DNA of 64,000 nucleotides from Rivularia sp. T60_A2020_040 (GTDB taxonomy: Bacteria > Cyanobacteriota > Cyanobacteriia > Cyanobacteriales > Nostocaceae). Position 1 is the stretch's first letter; each line of letters begins with the position of its first letter. The stretch lies in contig JACYMD010000122.1 in assembly GCA_015272215.1 (NCBI GenBank), positions 1 to 64,000 on the forward strand, in the 5' to 3' direction. Shown here piece by piece: positions 35,390 through 44,500 of the stretch. The notes under the pieces were generated by a model. That model made no database searches and was not told the DNA's origin. It was given only the letters and a program-made list of their open reading frames with translations. Made by a program: the position numbers and the translations under genes.

Positions 35390-35768
35390 AATTATTTCCT
35401 TTGATGTTAGTACTGTTAATAAAATTGCTCTATATATGGGAAGGAGCTGCAATCCCACCCCAAAACTGAACTAGACCTTTTTTCTTGCCCACGACACTCA
35501 GCTTTACCATCAGACATCTGGTAATAAATACAGCTAGAATTACTAAAATTAAAATAGGATATGTAAGTGCCGCTTACATTCTCACTCTAACAAAGATAGA
35601 ATAAAAATGCAAGTGTCGCTTGCATGATTTTTCTCTTGATACAGAATTTTTATGAGAATCAAAATACCCGTAGACGTTGTAATACAATGTTTCTACACAA
35701 TTTATTCATTAAAAACCTTTAACCTATAACCTTTAACCTATAACCTTTAACCTTTAACCTGTAACTTA
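35390..35768. promoter_or_regulatory. divergent promoter region, desC2 and TetR-like gene
   Basis: A 379-bp region between divergent genes. It contains the tandem similar segments agtgccgcttacattctcac and aagtgtcgcttgcatga at about 35567-35627; the repeated AGTGNCGCTT(A/G)CAT core (35569 and 35612) is a plausible operator. A diverged palindromic repeat is at 35664, and a GTTAAA-type STRR at 35708-35764. Confidence 0.5.
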
Positions 35769-36983
35769 ATGTCCGACTCTCAACTAATTTCAACTCGACA
35801 GCGATTGATTAATGCAGCAGCAGAATTATTTGCAGCTCAAGGGATAACAGAAACTACAACCAAAGCAGTAGCGCAATTAGCACAAGTAAATGAAGTAACC
35901 TTATTCCGACATTTTGGTAATAAACATGGATTACTTTTAGCGGTAATTTCCGAATCTCCGGTGTTTCAAGAATTGGGAGAGTATTTAAAAACTCAAGCTA
36001 CTCAAAATAAGAGCGTTTATCAAGCATTAAAAAACTATTGTGAAGAGCGCTTACAAGCTTTAGAACAAGCTCCAAATTTAGTACGTTCGGTAGTAGGAGA
36101 AGCCGGAAATTATCCATTAGAAAATCGTCAAGCACTGGGACGAAGTTTGAAAGAAGCGAATCATTATGTTGCCGAATTTTTAGCAACAGTAATGGAGCGT
36201 GAGCAATTACACGCTTACTTACCAACTCCAAAACTAGCAAGTTTACTTAATATTATGTTGTTGGGGTATGCGGTGATGGAATTTACCAGCGAATATCATG
36301 AGCTTTGGCATGACAAAGATGAATTTTTAGAAGATTTGGTAACATTATTTTTGACGGGAGCTACTAATTCTACAAGTTTAGTTACATCCGAGTTTATTCC
36401 AACAGAAAAAGGCATAGATTTACCCGCAAATATAGTTCATTTAATTTTGCAACGCGCTAAAAAATCGGGATTGCGAGATTATGCTTTAATATATATTTTA
36501 TTCGCCGCAGGTTTATCAACCGCAGAAATTACTAATTTAGAAAGAATTCATCAAATATATGATACTAATCAACATTTATTACAGATAGTTAAAGGTTCTA
36601 TTCGCCAAGTTCCTGTTAATCAATGGATTATGGGCAAACGTTATGGCTCCTATACTAACAATCCATTAACCAAATATTTAAAAAATCGTAAAGACGAACA
36701 TTCGGCACTATTTCTGAATAATAATGGAATGCCAATATTAGAAACAGAAGTAGAAGACTATTGGCAAAAATTAACCGCAGGATTATCAACACCAGAAGGA
36801 CAACAACCAGCAATCAAACAAGCTCAACATACCTGGTGTGTAGAAATGTTGATGAGAGGAATGAGCTTAGAAGATATGAGTTTAATTACAAGTTGGGATT
36901 TGCATAAATTACAACTGTATGCGCGCAGAGCCAAAGAAAAATCGGCTTTAGAACAAGCTCTAAAACTGGATAATAAATCTTAA
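35769..36983 (+). CDS. TetR-family regulator fused to degenerate tyrosine-recombinase domain
   Basis: A 404-residue protein. Residues 8-57 are a TetR helix-turn-helix (RQRLINAAAELFAAQG, TTTKAVAQLAQVNEVTLFRHFG), and residues about 75-200 fit a TetR ligand domain. Residues 216-404 read like a tyrosine recombinase catalytic domain: GLRDYALIYILFAAGLSTAEITNLERI (234-260), VKGSIRQVPV (274-283), HTWCVEMLMRGMSLEDMSLI (354-373) and Tyr384. The first catalytic Arg position holds Ser250, and the HxxR Arg is missing, so recombination is unlikely. It diverges from desC2. Possible roles are DNA bridging or oligomerisation for regulation. TetR family is firm; the integrase reading rests on visual pattern. 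Confidence 0.8.
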   Translation: MSDSQLISTRQRLINAAAELFAAQGITETTTKAVAQLAQVNEVTLFRHFGNKHGLLLAVISESPVFQELGEYLKTQATQNKSVYQALKNYCEERLQALEQAPNLVRSVVGEAGNYPLENRQALGRSLKEANHYVAEFLATVMEREQLHAYLPTPKLASLLNIMLLGYAVMEFTSEYHELWHDKDEFLEDLVTLFLTGATNSTSLVTSEFIPTEKGIDLPANIVHLILQRAKKSGLRDYALIYILFAAGLSTAEITNLERIHQIYDTNQHLLQIVKGSIRQVPVNQWIMGKRYGSYTNNPLTKYLKNRKDEHSALFLNNNGMPILETEVEDYWQKLTAGLSTPEGQQPAIKQAQHTWCVEMLMRGMSLEDMSLITSWDLHKLQLYARRAKEKSALEQALKLDNKS

Positions 36984-37055
36984 ATTGGGAATTGGTAATT
37001 GGGAATTAAATCCGTGAAATCCGTGAAATCATTTTTAATCCGTGGTCATCCATAA

Positions 37056-37086
37056 AAAAATCCCTCTTTTGATCGAGGGATTTTGA
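37056..37086 (+). terminator. terminator after the TetR-integrase gene
   Basis: AAATCCCTC and GAGGGATTT form a 9-bp stem around about 6 bases, with a T-run on both sides, so it could serve both the TetR-like gene and the convergent OCP gene. Confidence 0.75.
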
Positions 37087-37090
37087 AAAA

Positions 37091-37217
37091 TATAGCAAAT
37101 TTCAGTTGAGTCCAATACACTAAAACCTCACCCCTTTCCCCTCTCCTTATTAAGGAGAGGGGTTAAGAGGGCGGGGTGAGGTAAAATTTGTATTGCACTG
37201 AAATGAAAACCGCTATA
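37091..37217. repeat. MITE-like element family B, copy B2 (TA-flanked)
   Basis: A 127-bp copy of the element at 12623, with ends TATAGC and GCTATA. It differs by small changes such as gaggggttaagagggcgggg in the central hairpin. It lies between the terminator and the end of the OCP gene. Confidence 0.85.
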
Positions 37218-37235
37218 TCTCTAAACTTTCTGGAC

Positions 37236-38204
37236 TTAACTGCGACCTAAGCTTAATAATTCTTTAGGAGATGCCAGCATATCGATCGCGACAAAGAAGA
37301 TTTTGCCTTCGGGATTTACCAAAAATCGCCACGCAATATTCATTCCTACATTAGCGCCAAACCAAGGTGTTTCTACTATACCAGTGATTTTCAACTGCTT
37401 GGAACCAAAAGGACCAGCTTCAGATAGACCTTTTTTAGGCATCATATTCAACCCTTGGGCTTCTTCACGCATATACTTGGCGATCGCCTCTTTCCCAACG
37501 ATTGGTTTGTGGAATGGTGGCTGTAGCGCACCATCTTCGGCAAACAAGGCAACCGCAGCATCAAAGTTATCCGCGTTCATTGCTTCGATATATTTGATTA
37601 CCGCAGGCTCAGTAATACCATCAATTTTTATCTCTGTTGTAGGAGCATCATTATTACGTGGGAATGCAGGCTCAGGGACAGCTTTAGAACTGCTAGGAGC
37701 CATCTCGGAAGCGTCAAATCCCATATCGACTACGGTGTTACGCAATACTGTGATTTGCTGACCTGCATCGAGGTTTTTAGTGGTTTCTAGGACTGCTTTT
37801 ACACCCTCAGACATTTGATAATTTGCTGGAATCGGAGCAACTACTCCCTGCTTCATCAACTCTCCTAACTCATACCAAAAAGCTAGTTTGGTGTTAACAC
37901 TGAAGAAACCATAGGAACGGCTAATCGGAGTGTCAGCCCGATTTGCCAAATCCCGCATTACTTGAGTCTGTTCCTCAGCAGACATTTGCTTAATTTGGCT
38001 GAGCAGACTTTCTGCTAACTGCAATCTTGCTGCTCCAGGTGCTGCTGGGGTAATTGTTTTACCCATTTCGGTATATGCATACCACAAATAACTCAATTTG
38101 TCATCTACACTAAGTTGATCAAACAGCGCGATGGTAGCGGGAATTGGACTGGGAACTTGAGTTCCAGCAAAAATATTTTGAGCAGAATCTAAAGTTAAAG
38201 CCAT
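37236..38204 (-). CDS. orange carotenoid protein
   Basis: A 322-residue photoactive carotenoid protein that quenches excess energy in phycobilisomes under strong blue-green light. The N-terminal helical carotenoid domain (about 18-165) has Tyr44 (YLWYAYTEMG) and Trp110 (FWYELGEL), which hold the carotenoid ring. The interface Arg155 (ITVLRNTVV) is at the canonical number. The C-terminal NTF2-like domain (about 195-315) has the keto-binding Tyr205 and Trp292, offset four from Synechocystis Tyr201 and Trp288 by a longer linker. All functional residues are therefore present. No fluorescence-recovery protein gene was found beside it. Confidence 0.96.
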   Translation of the reverse strand: MALTLDSAQNIFAGTQVPSPIPATIALFDQLSVDDKLSYLWYAYTEMGKTITPAAPGAARLQLAESLLSQIKQMSAEEQTQVMRDLANRADTPISRSYGFFSVNTKLAFWYELGELMKQGVVAPIPANYQMSEGVKAVLETTKNLDAGQQITVLRNTVVDMGFDASEMAPSSSKAVPEPAFPRNNDAPTTEIKIDGITEPAVIKYIEAMNADNFDAAVALFAEDGALQPPFHKPIVGKEAIAKYMREEAQGLNMMPKKGLSEAGPFGSKQLKITGIVETPWFGANVGMNIAWRFLVNPEGKIFFVAIDMLASPKELLSLGRS

Positions 38205-38719
38205 GATGGAAATTTCCAGTAAGTTTATTTATTATTCAGCTACTAAAGATTATTAGAATAGATACACTTTTGAGCGATAAAATCCATTTTCAACAAACAA
38301 ATATTATGCTCAAAATCGCAATCGGCATCGTTAATTGAGCCAATAAGCAGGTATATCTTGCAAATATATCTTTAGCTTAAGGACAGAGCTTTTAATTAAC
38401 CTTTCGTCGTCAACAACATAACTGCATATCAGTTACGAAGCTTTTTTACCTACTTTATTTTATCTGTTATTTAGCCTACCATTTTATTTAAATTTTTGTA
38501 AATATATTTTAAAATATATGTAGGATAAGTAATCGTAATGGCACTTAAAAAACTTATCTGGCAATAGTTAGTAATGGATAATGGATAATTATTAATTCCC
38601 AATGTAAAACTACCTCTCCTTGAAAGGAGATGGATAATTATTAATTGAAAATTATCAATTATTGAATGTATATGAAAGTTTCAAATAATTAAATTGGTAT
38701 TAAACTCCTAAAATATTAA
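38205..38719. promoter_or_regulatory. long leader of the OCP gene
   Basis: A gene-free 515-bp gap. The part next to 38204 is the OCP promoter region. A direct repeat of agtaatggataatggataat-type sequence (38570-38590) and ggataattattaatt (38581, 38631) is seen; no named regulator site is recognisable. Confidence 0.4.
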
Positions 38720-38917
38720 TCAACTTTCCGAATTTAATCTCTCGTCTATCCACTGCTTGGATTTACTAATAGCTTCACTTGGAGTAACTGCATAAGGTAC
38801 GGCAACAGCATAACCTCCATTGTAATTTACCCAAGCAGAATAAATATCTTGTTTATTTTGTTGATTAAAATTATCGCGTTCAATCTCAATTTTGTATTCA
38901 CGGTAAGTAAATGACAT
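38720..38917 (-). CDS. small hypothetical protein
   Basis: A protein of about 65 residues from ATG 38917 (MSFTYREYKIEIERDN). The frame extends upstream to 39040, but its N-terminal 40 residues do not look protein-like. The visible part has the pattern EIERDN...YSAWVNYNGGYAVAVPYAVTPSEAI then KQWIDERLN, resembling small HicB-like or DUF-type folds. No function is assigned. It lies just downstream of sodB on the same strand. Confidence 0.55.
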   Translation of the reverse strand: MSFTYREYKIEIERDNFNQQNKQDIYSAWVNYNGGYAVAVPYAVTPSEAISKSKQWIDERLNSES

Positions 38918-39057
38918 GAGAATTTTTGGATAATGAGGTTCTATCATTAATAAGATGAGAAGAGATTTGAGGCTGATGTTTTGAGATTTAGCAAATTTAG
39001 CAATATAAAAAAGCTCAAAATTGGGCAGGATTTTACCCACCCAACCCTAATAATTAA

Positions 39058-39657
39058 TTACGCTGCTGCCATATTTTGAGCAACAAAATCCCAATTAACT
39101 AACTTACCTAGAAACTCATCGATATAAGCGGGACGCTTGTTTTGAAAATCCAAATAATAAGCGTGTTCCCATACATCCATTGTTAATAAAGGAGTTTGTC
39201 CACTCGTTAAAGGATTATCAGCATTCAAAGTTTTGGTAACTTTTAAAGTGCCATTATCTAATACTAACCAAGCCCAACCACTACCAAATTGAGTAGCTCC
39301 AGCAGATTTGAAAGCTTCAACAAATTTATCGAAACTGCCAAAGTCAGCATCAATTTTTTTTGCTAAATCTCCTGTAGGAGTACCACCACCATTGGGCTTC
39401 ATACATTGCCAATAAAAAGTATGATTCCAAGCTTGGGCTGCATTATTAAAAAGTCCCTGTTTATCAGGATTTCCGGCGATTTCTTTGATGACTTCTTCAA
39501 GTGATTTTTTATCAAGTTCTGTTCCTTTGACTGCATCATTATACTTGCTGACATAAGCCGCATGATGCTTATCATGATGAAATTCTAAGGTACTTTTAGA
39601 AATAGAAGGTTCTAAAGCTGTGTAATCGTAAGGAAGAGTTGGTAATTCGTATGCCAT
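39058..39657 (-). CDS. sodB: iron superoxide dismutase
   Basis: A 199-residue cytoplasmic Fe-SOD. Metal ligands are His27 (STLEFHHDKHH), His in QAWNHTFYWQCM (about 74-85), Asp in MDVWEHAYYLDF (about 159-170) and His in the same motif. The GSGWAWLV block and the final LVNWDFVAQNMAAA are family features. Length fits Fe-SOD, and the Gln in NAAQAWNHTFYW is Fe-type. The start is ATG at 39657 with an AAGAGAG leader. Confidence 0.95.
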   Translation of the reverse strand: MAYELPTLPYDYTALEPSISKSTLEFHHDKHHAAYVSKYNDAVKGTELDKKSLEEVIKEIAGNPDKQGLFNNAAQAWNHTFYWQCMKPNGGGTPTGDLAKKIDADFGSFDKFVEAFKSAGATQFGSGWAWLVLDNGTLKVTKTLNADNPLTSGQTPLLTMDVWEHAYYLDFQNKRPAYIDEFLGKLVNWDFVAQNMAAA

Positions 39658-40206
39658 TTTATTGTTCTCTCTTAATATCTCTCTAGGAAGGCTTGAGAAG
39701 TTAAGGTTAGAAAATACTTTATGTCAAAACCAAAATGCCATGGTTTAATACTGAAACTTAAGAGGGCTATCTAAAACAAGATAATTAATTTTTCCAAACC
39801 CCCAAAAGTACTCAAAACAAGAGTGAAAAGTAAAACTACCTTAACTTCCTTTCGCTCAGATATTATCGCAATCTGTGTAAATCCGAAATCCCCCTCCAGG
39901 GGATAGCGAATTAGTCGAAATATACCCAGGTTTATAAGTAAATATATCTTAGGACTGAGGCAATTTTTTTTAGTATGTCGTTAGTCTGAGTTATTAATTT
40001 AAAGCTTTGCGTACCTCCGCGTTAACCTCCGCGCTCCTTTGCGTTTAAAATAGATGATAAATTGTCGCGTATTTAATTTGTATTTTTCTAGCGGGCAGGA
40101 TGCCCCCACTACGAAACTTTAATAAAATTTGAATATACAAATTAAAGGCTTTTTAGCTGATCAATTTTCAATTTGAGGTATAACTTCACACCTAAAACAA
40201 CAAAAT
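39658..40206. other. gene-free spacer with repeat E1
   Basis: No gene is seen. It holds the sodB upstream region and repeat E1 at 40065-40138, preceded by a gcgtacctccgcgttaacct-type stretch at 40009-40050 that is common in cyanobacterial spacers. Confidence 0.45.
40065..40138. repeat. interspersed repeat family E, copy E1
   Basis: A 74-bp unit running from tcgcgtatttaatttgtatt to aataaaatttgaatatac, matching 47594-47668 with about ten differences. It contains gcgggcaggatgcccccact in the centre. No open reading frame is present. Confidence 0.7.
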
Positions 40207-42903
40207 TTACTTCAAATAATTCCTTTTTAAAAACTCCTCCGCACCACTCTTATCATTAACTTCACCATCCACATTAGCCATTAACAAATCATCCAAAATT
40301 TGCTTATATTGTGGTCCTGGTTTATACCCCATTTTTTTCAAATCGTTACCATTTAAAATGGGTTCTACATTTGATAAAACTGTCAGATAATGCCAAATTT
40401 TTCGTCTGACAATGCGGGTACTTTGCAATGCAATAAACATCAACATTGGTAAATCGTAATTCCGCAGCAATTTAAACACTTGCGAAGACTTTTCACAGTT
40501 ATTTAATTCTTTTACAACAGTATTTTTTGCAGCAGCTAAATTTTCCAATCTTTTAATACTATCATCTGGAAATTGGAGATTTTGTGCTACCTTCGAGCGA
40601 TATTCTGGCGCTAAATGAGCAATTATTGCTTCCAAACGCATCTGCCAATGGGTGAATCTTTGCTGCTCAGAATCAAACTTTCGTAAACAATGTTCTATTA
40701 AATGTAACTGTCGTAATAACCTTTGATCTAATTTCAAAGTTGGATGAATGCACTGTAATGCTTCTAATTCACCGAGCATTTGTAAAGCTGGTTTCCAGTA
40801 GGAAGTTTGCAAAATGTATTTTAATTCGGATTTTAAACGAGTTTGTAAAGCTGGTGTTTTAGAATTTTCTTGTGCTGTACGGTCGTAAACACCGCTTTGA
40901 ATAGCGTAGCGAATATACTCTTCTGTTTGTTTTTCTAGGTGAAAACTCAGACGTACAGCGAAGCGTACAGCGCGGTAAATCCTTGTGGGGTCTTCAATAA
41001 AGCTATTGGGGTGTAAAACTCGAATTTGTTTAGCTTGTAAATCTAATAACCCACCAAAGAAATCTAATAATTTACCTGGATGGGGAGGAGTTAAGCGTAA
41101 AGCCAAAGCATTGATAGTAAAATCACGACGATATAAATCTTGACGAATCGAACTTGCTTCAACTACCGGATTTGCGGCTGGGTAAGGATAAAATTCCGTT
41201 CTTGCTGTAGCGATATCCACCCATAACGAATCTAATTTTGGATCATTATGCCATAACAAAGCAGCAGTTTGAAAGGCTCCATGGACTTCTAAACGCGCAC
41301 CAGGATATATTTGTTGAATTGCAGAAGCTAACTCTACACCAGCACCAACATCGGCTGCATTGTGAAAACCATCAACCACCAAATCAATATCAGGAATCAG
41401 CAAAGGTTCATCGGGATTGGCTAATAATAAATCCCGCACCGCACCACCAACTAAATATAAATGCCAACCCCGCTGTTTTGCTTGTAAAGATATTTTTGTG
41501 AGAAATTCCCATAAAGCAGGTGCAAGTCGGGAGCGTAATTCACCTAAAGCAGGGACATTTTCTACTTCTTTTTTCTTTCCCTTGTTTTCTGCATCTTCTG
41601 TTTGTTGATGTAACTCCCGTAAAACATCGGTACGGGTGACAATTCCCAACAATTTGCCATTTTCTAATACTGGTAAACGACCGATATCATAAGTTACCAT
41701 CAATGATTCAATTTCAGGTAATTCGGTATTCGGTGTAATTGTTTTCAAATTTTTTGACATATAGCCTTTTACCGGCGCATGAGCAAATCCGTGATGTAAG
41801 GCAATATCTAAATCGCGTCGCGAAATTATCCCAACTAAATCCCTTGAAGTATTAACCACTGATAAGCCAGAATGTCCGTAACGTAGTAAAGTCCGATGAG
41901 CTTCCTCAATAGTGGTATCGGGTAAAATAGTCCGCACTGGAGAAGACATTAAATCCCTTGCTGTTGGTGGATGGGGAATAGAATTTTTGAAATTTTCAAC
42001 AACTCGATCTAATATTTGCTGTGAATTGACATCTTTTAAAGTTACAGAAGCAGCTTTAGTATGACCTCCGCCACCCAAAGGTGCGAAAATATGATTGAGA
42101 TTAGTTTGGGGAATTTGCGATCGCCCAATGATTGATAAACCATTGCTACCTTTTTTCTGATATTCGTGAGCTAATAGCAAAGCGTCAATTTCTGTTAAAT
42201 CAAGCAACTCTGACGCTAAACGGGATAAACCAGCCACAAAATCTTCAGTTTTGAGAATTAGCCAACCAACTTGATAACCACGTATTTGCTCAGTTTTGAT
42301 ATCCTCCAAAGCAACCTTCAATAACTGCTGTAAGTGAGGAGATAAACCCGGTTCAATATAATTACTGATTACCGACAAACTAGCACCCTGCTGCATCAAC
42401 CAAGCCAAAGCCAGAGCATCTTCGGGTGTCGTCAGATCATAAGTCAGAGAGCCAGTGTCAACATGAATACCCAAAGCCATCACAGTAGCTTCCGTAGGAG
42501 TCAGAGAAATTTGCTTTTTTTGCAAGTGTTGCACTACTAAAGTAGTCACCGCACCCACAGGATAAATATGAGACTCAGTAGCGGGAATATTCAGTGTTTG
42601 TTCTAAATGATGATCGTAAACAATGACTTTTTCAATATTGGGTAAATCAAACCATTGAGCAGCCTTTCCCAAACGTTGCCGTTGTTGAGTATCAACCACA
42701 GCCAAACAACGAATATCCGCAGTAATTACGGCACGTCTTTCTATGAACGGATATTCATCCCGATGCAGCGCTAAAAAATCCTTAACGGTAGGATGACAAC
42801 CACCAGGTAAAACGATTTTGCTACCATCAATCAACCGCGTCAAACCCACCGCAGCCCCTAGCGTATCAAAATCTGCTGTTGTATGGCATAGAATTAAATT
42901 CAT
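40207..42903 (-). CDS. DHH-CBS-tRNA nucleotidyltransferase fusion
   Basis: An 898-residue fusion. Residues 1-310 form a DHH/DHHA1 phosphoesterase (HTTADFDTLGAAVGL, VYDHHLEQ, GGGGHTKAASV). Residues about 318-435 are a CBS pair (ARDLMSSPVRTILPDTTIEEAHR, VKGYMSKNLKTITPNTELPEIESLM). Residues about 465-890 form the poly(A)/CCA nucleotidyltransferase head (LYLVGGAVRDLLL, PDIDLVVDGF, RRDFTINALALRL, RIYRAVRFAVRLSF). Cyanobacteria typically carry this architecture. It could be the CCA- or A-adding enzyme, or an RNA-turnover enzyme with nanoRNase activity. The start is ATG at 42903. Confidence 0.9.
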   Translation of the reverse strand: MNLILCHTTADFDTLGAAVGLTRLIDGSKIVLPGGCHPTVKDFLALHRDEYPFIERRAVITADIRCLAVVDTQQRQRLGKAAQWFDLPNIEKVIVYDHHLEQTLNIPATESHIYPVGAVTTLVVQHLQKKQISLTPTEATVMALGIHVDTGSLTYDLTTPEDALALAWLMQQGASLSVISNYIEPGLSPHLQQLLKVALEDIKTEQIRGYQVGWLILKTEDFVAGLSRLASELLDLTEIDALLLAHEYQKKGSNGLSIIGRSQIPQTNLNHIFAPLGGGGHTKAASVTLKDVNSQQILDRVVENFKNSIPHPPTARDLMSSPVRTILPDTTIEEAHRTLLRYGHSGLSVVNTSRDLVGIISRRDLDIALHHGFAHAPVKGYMSKNLKTITPNTELPEIESLMVTYDIGRLPVLENGKLLGIVTRTDVLRELHQQTEDAENKGKKKEVENVPALGELRSRLAPALWEFLTKISLQAKQRGWHLYLVGGAVRDLLLANPDEPLLIPDIDLVVDGFHNAADVGAGVELASAIQQIYPGARLEVHGAFQTAALLWHNDPKLDSLWVDIATARTEFYPYPAANPVVEASSIRQDLYRRDFTINALALRLTPPHPGKLLDFFGGLLDLQAKQIRVLHPNSFIEDPTRIYRAVRFAVRLSFHLEKQTEEYIRYAIQSGVYDRTAQENSKTPALQTRLKSELKYILQTSYWKPALQMLGELEALQCIHPTLKLDQRLLRQLHLIEHCLRKFDSEQQRFTHWQMRLEAIIAHLAPEYRSKVAQNLQFPDDSIKRLENLAAAKNTVVKELNNCEKSSQVFKLLRNYDLPMLMFIALQSTRIVRRKIWHYLTVLSNVEPILNGNDLKKMGYKPGPQYKQILDDLLMANVDGEVNDKSGAEEFLKRNYLK

Positions 42904-43125
42904 ACAGATGTTGGTAAAATTTGAAGGGCTTTATTTATTTTAAAGCTTATTTCTGGTTTACCGTACTAATATTTTTACAGTTAACCGAACATAATATATT
43001 ATCGCTGCAATTGGTCGGTTTTCTTGATTTTGTTGGTGATAAAAACCGAATTTACACTACCTTTGTTCTTGATTAATATAGTAATCAAAGCGAACAACTA
43101 ATACACACAACAGAGGTTAATAATT

Positions 43126-43578
43126 ATGACTTTATCACGTTACAATCCTTGGCAAGAAATGAACGCTTTACAAAGAAGCTTCAACCGTTTATTTGACGAT
43201 ATGCTTACCCCAGATAATTCCGATTTTACGAGTTTTTCCAAAGTTCCTGCGGCTGAGTTATGGGAAACAAATGAGGCTGTAAACTTGAAAATAGAACTTC
43301 CAGGTATGAATACAAAAGACTTGGATATTCATGTTACTGAAAATGCTGTTTCTATCAAAGGAGAACGTAAGCAAGAAAGTACAACCGAGGAAAACGGTAC
43401 TAAGAGAACTGAGTTTCGTTACGGTAAGTTTGAGCGGATAATTCCTTTACCTGCACGCATTCAAAATACTGATGTCAAAGCTGATTATAAAGACGGTATT
43501 TTGAATTTACATTTACCCAAAGCTCAAGAAGAAAAAAATAAAGTAGTGAAAGTTAACCTTGAGCCAACCGATGCATAA
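43126..43578 (+). CDS. hspA: small heat shock protein Hsp20
   Basis: A 150-residue alpha-crystallin-type chaperone that binds unfolding proteins and thylakoid membranes under heat and light stress. The N-terminal RYNPWQEMNALQRSFNRLFDD, the alpha-crystallin domain (about residues 42-140, with AELWETNEAVNLKIELPGM) and the C-terminal KDGILNLHLPKAQEE with the I/L-x-I/L region are visible. The start is ATG at 43126 with CAGAGG upstream. No CIRCE element could be found. A terminator follows at 43624. Confidence 0.92.
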   Translation: MTLSRYNPWQEMNALQRSFNRLFDDMLTPDNSDFTSFSKVPAAELWETNEAVNLKIELPGMNTKDLDIHVTENAVSIKGERKQESTTEENGTKRTEFRYGKFERIIPLPARIQNTDVKADYKDGILNLHLPKAQEEKNKVVKVNLEPTDA

Positions 43579-43623
43579 TGTAAACGTGGTAACAAAGTGG
43601 TTTGGGTAGTTGAATAACAAATT

Positions 43624-43657
43624 AGCCGGCGTTGTGTAAAAGCAACTCGGCTTTTTT
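43624..43657 (+). terminator. terminator after hspA
   Basis: AGCCG..GTTG pairs with CAAC.CGGCT around tgtaaaag, followed by TTTTTT. It lies 46 bases after the hspA stop. Confidence 0.75.
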
Positions 43658-43762
43658 ATTTGTGAACTACAGAAGTCGAGTTTTGAGGATAAATATCTGT
43701 AACACAAGATAAGATAAGATAAAATAAAACTTATAAAAACCCGATTTTTTAATCGCAATATT

Positions 43763-44500
43763 GTGAGTTTAATTGTATTAATTCTCGGCGGAACTCAGGA
43801 AGCTGCTGAATTAGCGAAAACAGCGATCAATCTGCCAAATATTCAAGTAAAATTGTCTCTTGCAGGTCGTATTAGCCAAAGTATTATATCTGAAAATTGC
43901 CGCGTCGGTGGCTTTGGTGGTGTTACAGGATTAATTAAATATTTAGAAGCAGAAAAGATTGATTTACTCATCGATGCGACACATCCCTTTGCAGCCAAAA
44001 TATCCGAAAATGCAGCCATAGCAGCGGAGAAATTAGGATTACCGCGATTGATGTTAGTTCGTCGTGAATGGGAATTTGTGAGAGGAGATAAATGGATAGA
44101 AGTTGAAAATATCCAAACAGCAGCCGCAATTTTACCAAGTTTAGCAAAGCGAGTATTTTTAACAATTGGAAAGCAAGAAATAACTGCTTTTACACAAGTT
44201 GAAAATATCTGGTTTTTGATGCGAATGATTGAAAAACCTGCACCGGATATTATATTACCAAAAGGGTTACTTTTACTTGACAAGGGACCATTTGACAAAG
44301 ATTTAGAAAAGCAATTATTAGATGAATATAATATTGATACTGTTGTGAGTAAAAACAGCGGTGGTGATGCAACTTATGGGAAAATTATTGCTGCACGAGA
44401 GTTAGGTGTAAAGGTGGTGATGGTAAAACGTCCGATGCTTCCTCAAGGGGAACAGGTGGAAGATGTAAAAGCAGCTTTGGAGTGGGTGAAGGGATTTTAG
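43763..44500 (+). CDS. cobK: cobalt-precorrin-6A reductase
   Basis: A 245-residue precorrin-6A reductase (CobK/CbiJ), which reduces the corrin macrocycle with NADPH. Family blocks are VLILGGTQEAAELA (about residues 5-18), the GGFGGVTGLIKYLEAEKIDLLIDATHPFA region (split around residue 60), LMLVRREWEF (about 97), and the C-terminal VVSKNSGGDATYGKIIAARELGVKVVMVKRP. The start is GTG at 43763 (VSLIVLILGG). The other corrin genes lie at 17958 and 46231-49147, not adjacent. Confidence 0.92.
   Translation: MSLIVLILGGTQEAAELAKTAINLPNIQVKLSLAGRISQSIISENCRVGGFGGVTGLIKYLEAEKIDLLIDATHPFAAKISENAAIAAEKLGLPRLMLVRREWEFVRGDKWIEVENIQTAAAILPSLAKRVFLTIGKQEITAFTQVENIWFLMRMIEKPAPDIILPKGLLLLDKGPFDKDLEKQLLDEYNIDTVVSKNSGGDATYGKIIAARELGVKVVMVKRPMLPQGEQVEDVKAALEWVKGF

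Noticed and set aside
35769-36983. Active integrase with attachment sites
   Set aside because: The catalytic Arg positions are substituted, and no direct repeats or tRNA target flank the gene, so it was not called as a mobile element.
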